Shown here: positions 36,440-50,097 of the stretch, piece by piece
Layout of the letters: every line of letters begins with the position of its first letter
Numbering within the stretch: the first letter of the stretch is position 1
Origin: Populus alba
Taxonomy: Eukaryota; Streptophyta; Magnoliopsida; Malpighiales; Salicaceae
Direction: 5' to 3'
DNA length: 64,000 nt
Assembly (NCBI RefSeq): GCF_005239225.2
Contig: NC_133293.1
Coordinates: 17,948,333-18,012,332, forward strand
The notes under the pieces: generated by a model
Database searches by the model: none
The model's input: only the letters and a program-made list of their open reading frames with translations
What the model was told of the DNA's origin: nothing
Made by a program: the position numbers and the translations under genes

Positions 36440-39400
36440 CTTCTGTGATTTGTGTTTGTGTAATAAGGAAAGCATTTGGGCCATGGTATATGCTAAACTG
36501 GCGCCGCGAGGTTGAGGGGCAAGTCATGAGTCACTTCTTACTAAGTAAAAATTACAATGTAGGAAGATCCTGGTAATGGAATGAAGTATCAAGTCATCAA
36601 TCTAATTCTTTTCTATTCCTCTATTCCATGATACACCTTGTTGTTCAAATGTTCTGGATAAGAGCAATGTTTAGAAATTTTCCAATTTTGTAAACTTCTG
36701 TTTGAGGTTGTTTCCATGTAGTGCTCAATAAAATAGTATTTTTTTTCTTTTATTTTTCTCCCTTTTCTAACGCTATTGCCAGTATCTTTGAATTCCCCGA
36801 GGAACTGGATGTAGAAAGTCTAGTATGACGCTTGCAAAGTTATATGCCTATGATTTTTCTAGTGTCCTCTGTACAATATGTATTTGTTTATGAGCTAATG
36901 AGATAGCAAGCATCACTTTGCATGTTGTAAAATTTGGATATTCTAGAGAGTTTTCTTATTGGCATTAAAAACCTTGTTTCCACTGCCAATTAAAATCAAC
37001 TCGAAAGCTAAGTTGACTAGACTGCTATAGTAGGATGTGGTGCGATGTTCCTATAGCTAGTCATCTTCGTGTTTGCTTCACAAGTCTCCTTTATCCTTTG
37101 GTCTCGTGTTGAATTTTAGCATTTTGATAGTGATGGAGCATTATGTAGCCAAACAACCTTAATCAATCGACATTATATATTCAGGAACTTGCCTTGCAAG
37201 AATGACATTTTTCTGAATGCTGCATCATTGCATCTCTGGTTCCATATCAATTTAAGTGTTTGAACCTTCTGGGACGAATATTAGGATCTAATTTTTCTCA
37301 TGATTTCTTTTTCCCAGGAACTTAGAAGCTCTTGGTGCTTGAAACAGGCAGACATTTTTTTCTGATGTAAGCTGCAATGTATGTCGAGGACTCCCTGAGT
37401 TGCTGAAATGGGGTTTTGGGCTTCTCAAAATTTCCAGCCTCTGTATTTCGGGACCTGGTTTTCTCCCCTCCCCCATTTTCTTTTGCCACTGTGAACTAGC
37501 AGTCATTCAATCCATATCTGGTTTATTTTGTTCCCATTTCATATCCATCAAGACGGAAATGTCGGGCACCGACTGATCCCTCTTTTGTATATCAGGAACT
37601 GCTTATATCTCCATTCAATGGTAGACTATTATAAGCACTGATACGTGTTTCTTTTCCCATTTCGTTCTGATGACATTCCTAGGAGACGGTTGTAATTCAG
37701 ACCAGCATACATTATTCGAAGTATAAGGCTGTCATGCATAGGGGAAGTTCTTGAAGGAAAACGAAAGCTTGAAATCTTTGGTTTCTAGGTTTTTATTTTT
37801 TTTTTATTTTTATCTCTCTTCTCGTTTGGTAATCATTGTTTCAAATTTTTTACTCAGCCTCGAGGCATAGTTCTACTTTCTTATTAGTGAATTTTTATTA
37901 ACTTTTTGGCAAGGAGTGGGTACAAAATCTAATCTAGGTTGAGTAAAAAAGTTAAAAGAAAATGATCAAGCTATCTTATTAAAGAACTATGTCTCAAAAG
38001 TGAAGAGTTAATGATTCTTATAATTTTTTTCTTTAAAAAAATAGAAAGAAAAGGATGCTAGAGTGTTTAGCCGGCTGAAAGAGTCCTCGTCATGGACCAT
38101 CTACTGGCTAGCTAATAGCCACACAAGCCCTTTTAAATTCTCGATCCAAAGCATTTCAACTGCAGCTCTAAAACTCGTTGTATCCCGATATCAAAACATC
38201 TATCATGAACATCAAGACAGGAATTGTGTACCTGGACGGTGAAAGTCGGTTCCACGTGTATTCTCAGCAACAGGGTTGGAAGTCCACGTTATCCACTGAA
38301 TTTTTTTACTAATTTTTCAAAGCGAAGTAGTTGTTGTTTTTTATTTTTTTAGAAGTATATTAAAATAATATTTTTAATTTTAAAAAAATTATTTTAAGTA
38401 TCAATATATAAAAACATTTAAAAAATATATAAAAATAAAATAAAATTTAACCCAACCCCGTTTAAAACGTAATGCTAAAATAGGGACAAGTAGGCTGCGA
38501 GACTTAAAATCCCAATTACCCAGAGAAGTAAAAAAAACTGTACATGCCCAGGAAAAGTAAGGTGCAGGTGTTTTTTTTTGGTGGAGTATTGTTTTTAAAG
38601 TTTATGTATTTTATTTTTATATTTTATTTTAAAAATATTAAATTCATGTTTTTTTTAGTTGTTTTAAAATAATTTTAATATGTTAGTATCAAAAATTAAA
38701 AAATATATATTTTTAATTAAAAAATATATAAAAAATAGTATGTACCACATTATTAAACACACATCCAAACTTTTAAAATTTTATTATTATTATTTATCAT
38801 TTTCCACATGGTGCTCATGAAACTTCCGAGAAAAATGAAGTTGATCTTCAGTTGAAAATACACACGTGTGTGTGTAACTAGTCCATTAATTTTAAGGATT
38901 AATAATTTATATATTTTATAGTATGTATCAATGTATTGGGTGTGAAATATGATAACATAACTGTTATACCTGCTCTAGCCTAACTAATTCATTTGGAAAA
39001 TTTAGGATTTAAAATCTTCACTCGAAATGAGTTTGTAATTGAATAAGAGGAGACATTAGTATCACAAAACTCATTTGATATGGTTATATTGTTAGTAACA
39101 TGGTTAACCTAATCAAACTCGATTAAAATCCCATTACTTTAGTATTAATGGGGTGTGATTTTAATTTTTATGATCTAAAACATGGTTAAAATAAATTTTA
39201 ATCGAACAAAATATTGATATAATAAAATTTACTTGATTCAATTATGATTTTAATGATTTAATTGACATAGCTAGATCTTGTTTAAAATATAAATAGTATT
39301 AATATAAAAAATAAAAACAATATTATTTTAATGAAACAATCTAACTTTACTTGATACCAAGTAAAATAAGTTTGTTTTTTTTCTCAAATGAATTACTGCA

Positions 39401-40951
39401 ATATCCTATAATCATGCATTAGATCATTATTGTTAAAGTTACGAGAGTTGACTTGTAAATTTATACAATTTTATAAGTTAATATATTTTCATCATGCTGA
39501 ATCGACTTAAGAACTAAAAAAGTAATAAAATGAGATGCTGTTATTAATCCACATTTCTTCGTTGTTGGCTGTCTTGACCATTTAACATAAATACTTTGAT
39601 ATCGAGCGGTGTGATTGACACTGGAAATTATTAATAGAAAAGTATGTCATGATTTGGGCCATTATTATTGTTTAGTTGCTCCATCAATGTTTCCATGTTA
39701 ATCTACTTCTCGATGGCAAACTAGCCAGAGAAACTGAATATTTGTTTAATAAAAATTATGATTAGTTGCTAGTATCTACTGGCAGAAAATAGTAAAAATT
39801 GACCAATAATGTAAAGCCAAGAATAATTTGGACCTCTGTTTTGAGCAGGTTACGTGGTTTTTTAACGTTTGAGAATTCTCAATAAATTCAAAATCGCTCC
39901 TTAACAGTAATTTAGCTTGCATAATTCTTTCTTTTATCAACAACTAACACATGAACTTTGACATTTAAACTAATGATCACATGCGGGTAAAGAGAATCTA
40001 TGAACATAAATAATTGTATTATATTTTTTAAGTTATTTAAATCATATATAAATTTTTATTTGCATTATGTATTTTAAAATGTCTGAATTAAATATAAATT
40101 TTTATTTGAATTATGTATTTTAAAATATTTGAACTATATAAAAAATTACTTAAATTATTTCAGTACATAAATTCATATGGACAATGTTTTCTGCTTGAAA
40201 ACCAATAATTTCTACAATGCACTTCCATTCACATTATAATTCTGGAAGGAAAAAACAATCTTAAAAAACCGTATAATCTGAATCATGAACAATCTAAAAA
40301 ATATATATTATACAATGCATCCAAACAGCAGAACGGCCCTTCCTGCACGGACAAAACCTGCTAACGTCAGAAGCCACAATCCTGTTCCTGGGGCATATAA
40401 CTCTGTTTAAATAAGCAAGGGGTAAATGGCCTTGATTAAATGGGCGGTTGCCAGCACATTATTATAACAATCATTAGTTTTATGATTTGTATCTTGTAGT
40501 AGTCGGCAATGCTTGTCTGTTTGACACGTGTTAACAGAAAATCACCAGCTCCATATTCTTATAATGTCTGCGCCTTGCCCTTGAAAATAACATTTGCAAG
40601 GCTGCTATGCTAACGCAGACGTGATTGGTAAATTAGCTGATTTTTAACCCGCATGATCGCTACAGCTCTTGCATATAGAATGATAGGTCCCCTTTTCTTG
40701 TTGTAATTTCCTCAAACGCCTGGCAGGCACTGTGCCGTGATTTAACACATGAGCAAAAAAGTTTCAAATTTCTTTCTCATGGCAACAGGAAATCTATTAT
40801 CAAGTCTAGGCTATTATGATAGGTGCCACTGCGTCTGATCTGATCACTCAACGGGCTGAAAAGTCTTTGCCAGAACAAGCTGGTGAAGCTATATCACAAA
40901 TTAAAGATTCGCACAATCGCATACGAGATACGACATGCAGGGTTGCTGGGC

Positions 40952-40975
40952 GAGAGAGAGAGAGAGAGAGAGAGA
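40952..40975. repeat. (GA)n microsatellite
   Basis: About 12 GA units in the spacer upstream of the aquaporin gene. Confidence 0.93.
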
Positions 40976-42077
40976 TAGTTCAATTGAAAGCCAAGCTGCC
41001 AAAAAGAAAAGAAAAAAATGGCAGAGTTGTTAACATTATCCTCACATGTCACTCCTCGTATAATCTATCGTATCTACGCAACAAAACACATTAGTTATTG
41101 TTTGCCGGGATTAGGATAATCATGGTCGCCGAATCCTCCTTTACCACCTAAACCGCATTGCCAGCTTGTCAGTTTCTTTGGTTCTTTGTTCTTTGCAGGG
41201 ATCGTCATTGGCTCGAAATTAAATATAAGGAAATAAGGGTCGATGATTCATTCGGTATAGAATAGGCAAATACGACCTGTTTTTCTTATACCATGTAGAA
41301 CCCGAAGGATAAAGTATTTATTGATGTTTCCATCGCCAGCCGACCCATTCATTTTTATTTTATTTTTCTAGATAAATGAAACTGCAGAAATCTTTTTTTT
41401 TATATAGATATTTTTTAATTGAAGATAAATTAAATAATATTTTTTATTTTTAATATAAATACACTAAAATTATACAAAAAAATAACAAAAAATATTAAAT
41501 CACTATTTTTTAAGAATAAAAAATAGCTTGAAAAATACATTGAAATACAAAAAATAATATATTATTAAATGATGTTATAGTATACAGTATATGTTTGTAA
41601 AATATACTGCATGGGTCACATCACAAACAAAAAATGTGATGTGTGTTGATGTTTATAATTAGAGTATGATTGTAAGAATGGTTGTGGTTTGATTGTTTTT
41701 TAAAATATTTTTTATTTGAAAAATAAAGTTTTAATCTTATAAATAAGTTAGATAGGAATCCTGTATTATAATAATTTTTTTATTTTAAAAAAATTATTTT
41801 TGATTTTAACATATTAAAATGATATAGAAATATTAAAAAAATTAATTTAAAATAAATAAAAATATTTAAATTTTTTTAAAATATTTTTAAATTATAAAAA
41901 CAATCAGTGTACTCTACATGCTTCCGTATCAAATCCAAACTTCACTTTAATTGGCTTGCGCCACTCTCCATTATTGAAAGATGGGCGGGCGCTGTCATCA
42001 ACGTCATTATTATATACATGTGGCCACCCTTGTGCCAACTATGAAATTCACTATGCATAACGTCGTTTTCACCAAAC

Positions 42078-42100
42078 ATATATATATATATATATATATT
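42078..42100. repeat. (TA)n microsatellite
   Basis: Alternating TA run of about 23 bases roughly 300 bases upstream of the PIP1 start. Confidence 0.93.
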
Positions 42101-42287
42101 CAAATTTTAAAGGTCGGTTTATATGAAAAAAATACAAAGAGAGTTAGTTCATTAAAAAATGAAAACGATAACGAAAACAAAAACAATGATGGCTTCAGAA
42201 AAAAAATTGGCCGGTCACAAAAATAATAATTACACTCATTATTTACAAGGAAAATAAAAATCACTCACCAAGCCCCGCTATCCCTCC

Positions 42288-42294
42288 TATAAAA
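42288..42294 (+). promoter_or_regulatory. TATA box of the PIP1 gene
   Basis: TATAAAA lies 120 bases upstream of the PIP1 ATG in CTCCTATAAAACTCG, a good match to the plant TATA consensus. The following sequence fits a short 5' UTR. Confidence 0.6.
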
Positions 42295-42407
42295 CTCGAC
42301 ACCACAAACCACACTACACTCTCAACAGAGACCAAACGATCAGTAGCTAGTTACCAGAAAGAGATTTCTTTTTTTTCATATAAACCGAGAAATAAAAGGC
42401 AGGGGTG

Positions 42408-43629
42408 ATGGAGGGCAAAGAAGAAGATGTTAGATTGGGAGCTAACAAATTCAACGAGAGGCAGCCACTTGGCACGGCAGCTCAAAGCCAAGATGACAAG
42501 GACTACAAGGAGCCACCCCCGGCACCACTGTTTGAGCCAGGCGAGCTGACTTCATGGTCTTTTTACAGGGCTGGTATTGCAGAGTTCATGGCCACCTTCT
42601 TGTTTTTGTACATCACCGTTTTGACTGTGATGGGCGTGGTCAAGGACCCGACTAAGTGCACAACGGTTGGAATTCAAGGGATCGCTTGGGCCTTTGGTGG
42701 CATGATTTTCGCTCTTGTTTACTGCACTGCCGGCATTTCAGGTCTTGAAAATTAAAAGAGCTGCCATGAATTTCTAGCTTGAGTATTTATACATGGTTCC
42801 AGGATAGTAAATATAATTAGTTTTTTTAAAAAGAATTAACCCGCGATGTGATTTTGGTACTTGCAGGGGGTCACATAAATCCAGCTGTGACTTTCGGGCT
42901 ATTTTTGGCAAGGAAATTGTCCTTGACAAGGGCCGTGTTCTACATGCTGATGCAGTGCCTTGGTGCCATATGCGGTGCTGGTGTGGTGAAAGGATTTTAT
43001 GGGAAAACAAGGTACGAGGTGTTAAATGGTGGTGCCAACATGGTTAATCCTGGTTACACCAAAGGTGACGGCCTTGGTGCTGAGATTGTTGGCACTTTTG
43101 TTCTTGTCTACACTGTCTTCTCTGCCACGGATGCCAAGCGGAGTGCCAGAGACTCCCATGTCCCTGTAAGCTCTCCATCTCTCTTCTCTTCCTTACAAGA
43201 TAAAAGCTCCCTAGTAGTTGATTAATCACTTCATTTGCACGGGATCTAATGACGATGAAAATATGTTTGGTCAGATTTTGGCACCTTTGCCAATTGGGTT
43301 CGCTGTGTTCTTGGTGCACCTCGCCACAATCCCAATTACAGGCACCGGTATCAACCCGGCTCGTAGTCTTGGTGCAGCCATCATCTTCAACAGGGACAAG
43401 GCCTGGGATGATCACGTAAGTCTCTGCTTACTAGCCAGCTAATGAAATCCCCTTTTTTGGGTTGTCCAGAACCTGATTTGTAATTATAGCGTGCCCTTTG
43501 TTGACTTCACATCTCATAATGTTCTGTGGTTGGATGCAGTGGATCTTCTGGGTTGGCCCATTCATTGGGGCAGCACTCGCAGCTCTTTACCACCAGGTTG
43601 TTATCAGGGCCATTCCTTTCAAGAAGTGA
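42408..43629 (+). CDS. PIP1: Plasma membrane aquaporin PIP1
   Basis: Four exons, 42408-42741, 42867-43165, 43275-43415 and 43540-43629, join to 287 residues, typical of PIP1. A GTG just upstream was not used; the start [15 protein letters not shown] is the PIP1 signature. Two NPA motifs (residues 116-118 in HINPAV, 238-240 in GINPARS) line the pore. The selectivity filter shows H226 and R241 plus the expected T in ITGTG and F in the first helix, the PIP water-channel type. The loop D gating His lies in SARDSHVP and a loop B Ser in RKLSLTR, a known phosphorylation context. The tail ends [13 protein letters not shown]1s move water and sometimes CO2 or H2O2 at the plasma membrane, usually with PIP2 partners. 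All features are intact; the exact paralog number is not claimed. Confidence 0.97.
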
Positions 43630-45183
43630 TTATTATGATTATGGTGCTTTACATTTGGCCGTTCGATGATGTTGTTTGGAGATGAACAACAACACCCAGT
43701 TTATTCCATTTTCTCTGTTTGGCCTTTTGTGCATTTGTACCTATAAGTAAGCACACACGTAATAATAGCAATACGTGTTTCTTCAAATCAAGGGGCTTTT
43801 TATCCCATTGCACATGTAATGTAATAATAGTTAATGTTTTTCTTCAACGACCTCTTCCTTTTTCTAGTTACTACTTTTTTAGTTTGATGGGGTGGCTGTA
43901 TGGTTATGGACTGGTGGGATGTCATTTTCGAGTTGCCGCCCGGACCTTCTCTCTAGTTTTTGTGTTTTAAACTTTTCTGACTTGTGCAATTTGTCCGTTT
44001 TCCATATGGTAAGGTGGGGATTAGGTAGCCATTGATGTTAAATATCATAGCATGATGGAAGGATAATATTAGGAAATTCGAGGGAGATAAGAGAGTGGTT
44101 TTAGTTGTTTACCATTTGACCAATATCCACGTGGCACATGATCGTTTTTAAAATTACATATTTCAGATTTTTATTTTCCGGGGTAGAATTTGACGAAGGG
44201 ACCAAGCCACTACACCAGATGATGACTTAGGGATAAGAAAATTACTTTTAGATTAAAGAAACTATTTTATAGTGTGGACCGTTAGTCATCATCCGTCTAT
44301 TCTCTGCATCTCCTCCTCACGAGGAGCATTTCTACCACATCCATGGAATCTTCCTTATCTTGCTCTTGTGAACCGTGCCGGCGATGGCATTTATGGGCTT
44401 CATCGAGTGAGCTATGTGTGACCGTTGGCGAACTTCCTGTCACTGTCTTCTTTACGTAAAAGGTGGTCTAACTGGACACTATGATGCTAACTGGGTTAAT
44501 AAATGAGTTTGACGTTCTCCTTGCAACGAGAGGGGTTTTGTTTGTTAGGTAAAGCAAAGAATTCAGCTCAAAGCATTGATCGTCAAGAACACACTTGAAC
44601 AAGCATGCCGCTAATCACACACGGAATCTAGCTTGCAATTAACCACGTGTGGAAACTAGAGTATCGCCGCCATGAAAATTGAATTCACTCACGAGCTTTA
44701 AAAACAATTCTGTTATATAATTGAATTTATTTTATTTTTTATGTTACCCTTATTTTTATCTTATTGCTTTAAATGCCACTCAGAAAAGGAGATAAGTATG
44801 TAGTAAAACTAATTTTAACATCAATCTCTTATCTTTTAATATAGTAAATCAAATGGGGTGACTTGTTTTTGTACTATTTAATTTTTAGAGACAAAATTAC
44901 ATTTGTAACCCCATTTTTATATTTCAAATTATTTTTAACATGAGATTTTAGTAAAATCTCTTAATTGAATTGAATTCAAGAAATTCTGTTATTAGATAAC
45001 TATAATACATTTGAGGAAACGAAATTGAGTTTGATGCATCTTTGATTTGAAAATACTTCGTGACAATTAATCAATTCAATGTCCAATAATTACTATTTAT
45101 TGCCTAACACTGTCATGATAGGTCACCTCCTCTTTTCTGCAACTATTGACTTTCTGCAAATTACAAGCTTGCTTTCTTTCTTC

Positions 45184-45395
45184 TTTTTTTTTAATTTTTA
45201 TTTATTTATTTACATGGGTGTCCTGTCAACTTGTGCGCATTACAATTAATCTCACAGCTCACTTAACATCATGCAAACTCAGTGAGCATGTAAAGCACTG
45301 CGGTGGTGACAAACGTGCATAATAAGGTTTGAATCTTGGTGCAGAGAAAGGAAACAAACCCCTTCCACCACTAGACCAAGACCTCAAGTGCCTTT
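45184..45395 (-). mobile_element. SINE-like copy, minus orientation
   Basis: A poly-T run at the left (the tail of a minus-strand insertion) is followed by CATGGGTGTCC and a diverged core. GGTTTGAATCTTGG, near 45325-45336, reads on the minus strand as a box-B-like AGATTCAAACC. CTTCCACCACTAGACC follows near the right end. The order matches the element at 47259-47464. It is more diverged and has no clean target duplication. Confidence 0.6.
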
Positions 45396-45456
45396 CTTTT
45401 TTATTTTTAATGTTATAGGTCAAGGTTTTTTTTCACATTGTTTAGAATTATTGGAA

Positions 45457-45630
45457 TTTTTTTTATATTATTAACATGGTATCCAAGCCAGTTTATATAC
45501 GCCTCAATTAATTCTACAGATCTTGAAATTAACAACCATGTATGTTTCTAGTAATCCTGAGATTTGTGAGAATCAAACCAATAGGAAGCAAATCTAGAGC
45601 ATGACCAATTGAGTTATGCTTCTTAAAATT
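45457..45630 (-). repeat. Degenerate SINE-like fragment
   Basis: TTAACATGGTATCCAAGCCA, then CGCCTCAATTAATTC and GAAATTAACAACCATG, align with the SINE at 47259-47464 across about 100 bases. The later GAGATTTGTGAG part resembles the fragment at 2840-2965. It is old and AT-mutated. Confidence 0.5.
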
Positions 45631-46924
45631 AAATTTAATTGTAAATGTTAAATTAATTTTCATGTTTGGAATTATTTTTAGAGTATTTATTTAAATTTTA
45701 TTTGGAGTTTAAGTGGTAAAAAATTGAGTAAAAACAAGTAAGAGTAGATACCCTCTTATCTCATGTAATAATTCTAACTAAAAAATATTATTATAGAAAT
45801 ACCTCTCCTTTTTATCTAAATAAAACCCTACGGCTTCTCTTTTAAAACTGGAACCTATATCTGCACACTTATTTGTTGGCTTTGTTGAATTTTTTGGATT
45901 GAGCTAAGTTCTTTTAAGCTTTGTTAATAGCCATCTAGTCCAAATACATTATTGGTGGATGTGAATATTGGATTTACTAGGAACGCACCCACGTCAAAAG
46001 AATTAAATTGAAATTAGATATCTTTATAGAGAGTGTTTGGAAAGGTTATTCATAGTAATTATTTTTTTAAAATATTTTTTATATAAAAATATATTAAAAT
46101 AATATTTTTTTTATTTTTTAAAAATAATTTTAATATCAGCGTATAAAAAGATTTAAAAAATTAAAATAAAATTTCATGAAATATAATTTGTACTGTATTT
46201 CCAAACAATACCATATATTAAAATAAACTCATTTCTCCCTAGCAATACCATACACTAAAATAAACTCGTTTCACGATATAAATAGCACAATTGAAATTTT
46301 CTTTAAATTGGTTTGTGTAACAGTTACTATAGCAGCGGCAGATTTGTAATTTTCTTTTTCAGAAAACATGTTGGAGCTTTTATTTTTTGTAAAAGTTACT
46401 ATAGCAGCGGTTGATTTTATTGATGTCGATTTAAACCATCAAAATGAACGATATTTATGTAAAATTATTTCATTTTATGATGAGAGTTCAAATTATATGT
46501 TTTTTTTACCTTTTAAAGTATGTGAAAAAGATATATGAGCTCGAGTTTGATTTTTGAATTTAGGTTGATTTTATTTTTTGGTTTTTTTATGCTATGGACA
46601 GGTTTATAATGGTTCCAACAGTGTTTTATAGGTGTTTTTGGATCAAAATGAGTTTTTTAGTAAAAAAATACTTTAAGGCCTGATTTTCCAATCATCACAG
46701 CGGTCAAAATCTGGCGGGAGTGTTCACAAAAATTGAGAAATTAATTAAACCAAAAAAATCGAATTGATAAAAAAACAAAATAAACCAATTAAAAAATAAA
46801 AAAAACCCACGAGTCCTGGTTCGATTCCTGTTTAAAAAAGCTTAGACCAACCGAACCGAACCGAACCGAACCGGTTTAATTAAAACTAATTAACGTTAAA
46901 AAAAGGTATAAAAGGAATCATTTC

Positions 46925-47075
46925 TAGCCCTATATCACTTTCTCCCTTTCCATTCGCCACCCCCCCCCCTTTTCCCCCTTTTTAGCCTTTCCTTCCCCTT
47001 CCCCGTCACCCCCCGACCCTTTTCCTTCCCCTTCCTAACCTTCCCCTCCCCCTCCCCCTTCCTAGCCCCCCGGCT
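46925..47075. repeat. C-rich polypyrimidine tract
   Basis: About 150 bases of almost uninterrupted C and T on the plus strand, sharply unlike the AT-rich surroundings, within the putative hAT-like element. Confidence 0.85.
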
Positions 47076-47258
47076 TATATGGAAAGTCCAGGCTATATGA
47101 TAAGAATAAAATAAATAGGAGAATCTAGGAAACAAGTGAATAATGGTCTGTGCCAGCCAATTAAGTTCAAAGAGTGAAAACCCATACTAAATCCAAGCTG
47201 CTGGTCGCCTTTATAACTGTTCTTATATCTTAAAGGTTCCTTTATGCTTGCTAGTTGC

Positions 47259-47464
47259 TTTTTTTTTTTTTTTTTTTTGATTAACATGGGTGTCCGGGCC
47301 AGCTTACGCGCACCTCGACTAATCCCACGGGCCCTGGAGTTAACGACCATGTAAGCCTCCAGTGGCCATCATATGAGCAACCTAGGGTTTGAACTTGAGA
47401 CCACAGAGGGAGCAAACCTCTTGGTCCCAAGCTTTCGCCACCAGACCACCACCTAGATGGTTTT
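47259..47464 (-). mobile_element. tRNA-derived SINE, minus orientation, nested insertion
   Basis: A run of 20 T at 47259-47278 is the poly-A tail of a minus-strand insertion. On the minus strand the head has a TGGTCTGGTGG box-A-like motif and AGTTCAAACCC as box B (complement of 47386-47396), the internal Pol III promoter layout of tRNA-derived SINEs. GCTAGTTGCTTTT at 47250-47262 and GCTGGTTGCTTTT at 47465-47477 form a 13-bp target duplication with one mismatch, the mark of LINE-driven insertion. It is the best-kept of at least five related copies here. Confidence 0.8.
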
Positions 47465-48503
47465 GCTGGTTGCTTTTCTTGAATTTATGAGTGATTGTTG
47501 TGACTAATAGCTCAGTAATTGATCTTTTATGTCAAATTTTTCTTTGATTAATCTCATTCCAGCACTCATGAAGCCCCCACAAATCTTTATTGGTTTTCGG
47601 TTTTTCTAGTTTTTTATGCTAAAAACCGATCCAAATAAATATAGTTCGGTTCGAGTTATATTAATAAGGAATACTATTTTCCGGTTCGGTTGAATTTTTG
47701 GGTTAAAACCGAACTGTGAACACCTCTAAAATATGGGTAAATCAGACAACGCGTCATATGTGTTTTTTAACAAAAAAAAAAAATAATATGGCGAACAACA
47801 TATCATATGTCATGATTGCAAATAAAAAAATTTAAGGGCCCCATCATATAGGCTTTAAAAAAAGGGGATCAATTAGACTGGCTTGACTTGTCGGGTCTAG
47901 TAGCGTCTGATCGTTGCTTTATTTTTCTATTTCTTTTTTTTTAAAATGAATGATTTTTTTAATGTTTTTTCTCTATTTTTTAATTTATATTTAAACTAGT
48001 GCATTTTTTCTTTTTCATTTTGTTTAGAGAGCGTCTTTAAAATGACAAATATTTTTTTTGTTATGCATTTAATTTGAAGATTTTTTTTTGATTCATATGT
48101 ATTTTTTTTTTATCTTTTGCATGAATGAATTTTATTTTTTAAAATAAAAAAATAATGTTCGGATAATATTTTTAATATGTGTAGCATTGCATGATGTTTT
48201 TTTCCTCTTATTTTATTCGATCAATTTTAATTTGTGTTTCTATTTCTATCATTATTTGTTTAAGTAAAAAAATGTTTTAATAAATAAAGTTAACAAACAT
48301 AGCCAGATAAATATAATGTCTTTTAATATTAAATATATTGATTTATAATTGTTTTTTTTGATTTTTAAAATTTTATTTTTAGATATCGTTAATGATTTTT
48401 TATTTATTTATTCACACACAAGATTCTTGATTTATTTGATTACATATATGTATACATTTTTTAATATAAAACTTAGATTTTTTAAACTATAAAAATACAC
48501 TGA

Positions 48504-48504
48504 A

Positions 48505-48535
<31 letters not shown>

Positions 48536-48540
48536 TTTTT
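48504..48540. repeat. (TA)n microsatellite followed by poly-T
   Basis: About 23 bases of alternating AT directly followed by 14 T. Confidence 0.92.
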
Positions 48541-50097
48541 ATAAACAATAAAAATATGCGACATACGGTAGAGCCCGGTCACATATCTAAGTGTCTAGTG
48601 TATGAGAAGTGCAAAGAGATGAGAATATAATAATTTACGAGTTTAAATTAACTTTTCTACTACTTGTTAACCAAAAGTTTCAGCTGTCACAAACAGGTTC
48701 AACCGAAGAAAAAATAAAAACAATCATCCCCTTGTTTATTTCATGGTAGTAATAAACATGGCATGCATGTCTTCGATCCATGGTATTCGTCGCACTGACA
48801 CGACACAACACGACACAAACTGAGGTTAAGCACTTGCAAGAGCAACAAGTTTCTAGTAGCTGTGTTCTGTTTCAGCGAGTCAGATCATGTTATCAAACAG
48901 AATCGCATGAGTTTCTGGTACTAGAAAATGCAGGTTTTTAGCTTTTTATATTTAATTTTTAAATTAAAAATAAAATAGTAAATATTAGCCATTTGATTTT
49001 TTGTATAGATATTCCAAACAGAATAATTAAACTTAATTGAACTCAATTATATGATTTAAAATTTTATTTAAAATATAAAATTATAATAAGTTATCAATTA
49101 AATTTAAATCACATGTAAAATTAAATTAAATTCTACATGTAATTTTATTATGTTTGCTTCTAATTATTGATGTATAGACAATTTTATAATGTTTTTTTTT
49201 ATTTACTTATTTTTATATTGAAAAAGATCGACAGTGAAAGAAAAAAAGTTTTTATCTCCTGCTGTTATAAAAAGTAAACCCTATCAATCCTAGCCCCCCT
49301 TCTTATAAATCTATAAATTATGACTTAGAGTCTATTTAGTCTAAATATTGTAAAAATAATTAATTTTTAAAGTTTACTCTACTTATAAATATATTAAAAT
49401 AATATATATTTTTTTAAAATTAATTTTTAACATTAGTAAATCAAAATAATATAAAAAAATTTAAAATAAAAAATTTAAATATTTTTATATCATAGAAACA
49501 AACTGTTTGTTAATCACCCCTCGTTGTCGTATAGTTTGTTGCTTTTTCTTTATCAATAAAATACACTGAAATAATCTGTTAAGACTTTCAACATGAGTAT
49601 TTTGCATCAAACAACAATATTTTTGTCTTTAGTGTGCAAACCAATAGGCCTAACAGGAAGCCTGGTGTGTTTATCTTGTGCATGTGAAACAATGAAAAAA
49701 GAAAAAGAAAGCAAGAAACACTAAATACCAAATACGATAAACTCACGGATTATATAACATGCTCCCAATAACATAATTTTAATGTAGAAAACATTATTTA
49801 CGTGTCGTCCATTTTTACACACCGGACAATCAACTATTTTCATTCTTAAATAATATTAACAATAATAATTTCCTTTGGAAACCATCGTCTTGAACTTGAA
49901 AAGGAGTTAAATAAAAACATGTGAGACAAGAGTCCATTTTATATTATATTAGTAGTTGATTTTTAAAATATTTTTTTAATTAAAAAAATATTAAAGTAAT
50001 ATATATATATATATTTTTTAAATTCATACTCAATGTAGGTTGAAAATAAAAAAAATGTCAATTAAAAAAAGCTTAACATTTTTCTTTTATTCCACGA

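Larger units (their letters stand above)
36440..42407. other. Intergenic region between KDSR and the PIP1 aquaporin
   Basis: About 6 kb without a recognisable gene. Near 38330-38765, 41390-41590 and 41680-41910 there are AT-rich MITE-like repeats. A (GA)n run is at 40952-40975 and a (TA)n run at 42078-42100. The final part carries the aquaporin promoter and 5' UTR. Confidence 0.6.
43630..46713. other. Repeat-bearing spacer after the PIP1 gene
   Basis: Holds the PIP1 3' UTR, two SINE-like copies (45184-45395 and 45457-45630) and an AT-rich MITE-like block near 46030-46210. No gene with a recognisable domain was seen. Confidence 0.55.
46714..47727. mobile_element. Putative non-autonomous hAT-like element with a nested SINE
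   Basis: The left end GCGGGAGTGTTCACA and the right end TGTGAACACCTCT form short imperfect inverted repeats about 1 kb apart. They are flanked by AAAATCTG (46706-46713) and AAAATATG (47728-47735), a 7-of-8 match to an 8-bp target duplication as expected for hAT elements. Subterminal regions are rich in CCGAA/CGGTT repeats (for example 46849-46872), like the element at 52998-54071. No transposase frame is present. A SINE has inserted inside. Confidence 0.55.

Noticed and set aside
42405..42407. GTG start for the PIP1 gene
   Set aside because: The ATG at 42408 gives the exact PIP1 N-terminus; upstream GTG use is not needed.
46935..47350. Minus-strand Lys/Gly-rich frames
   Set aside because: They read through the C-rich tract and the SINE and have low-complexity composition only.
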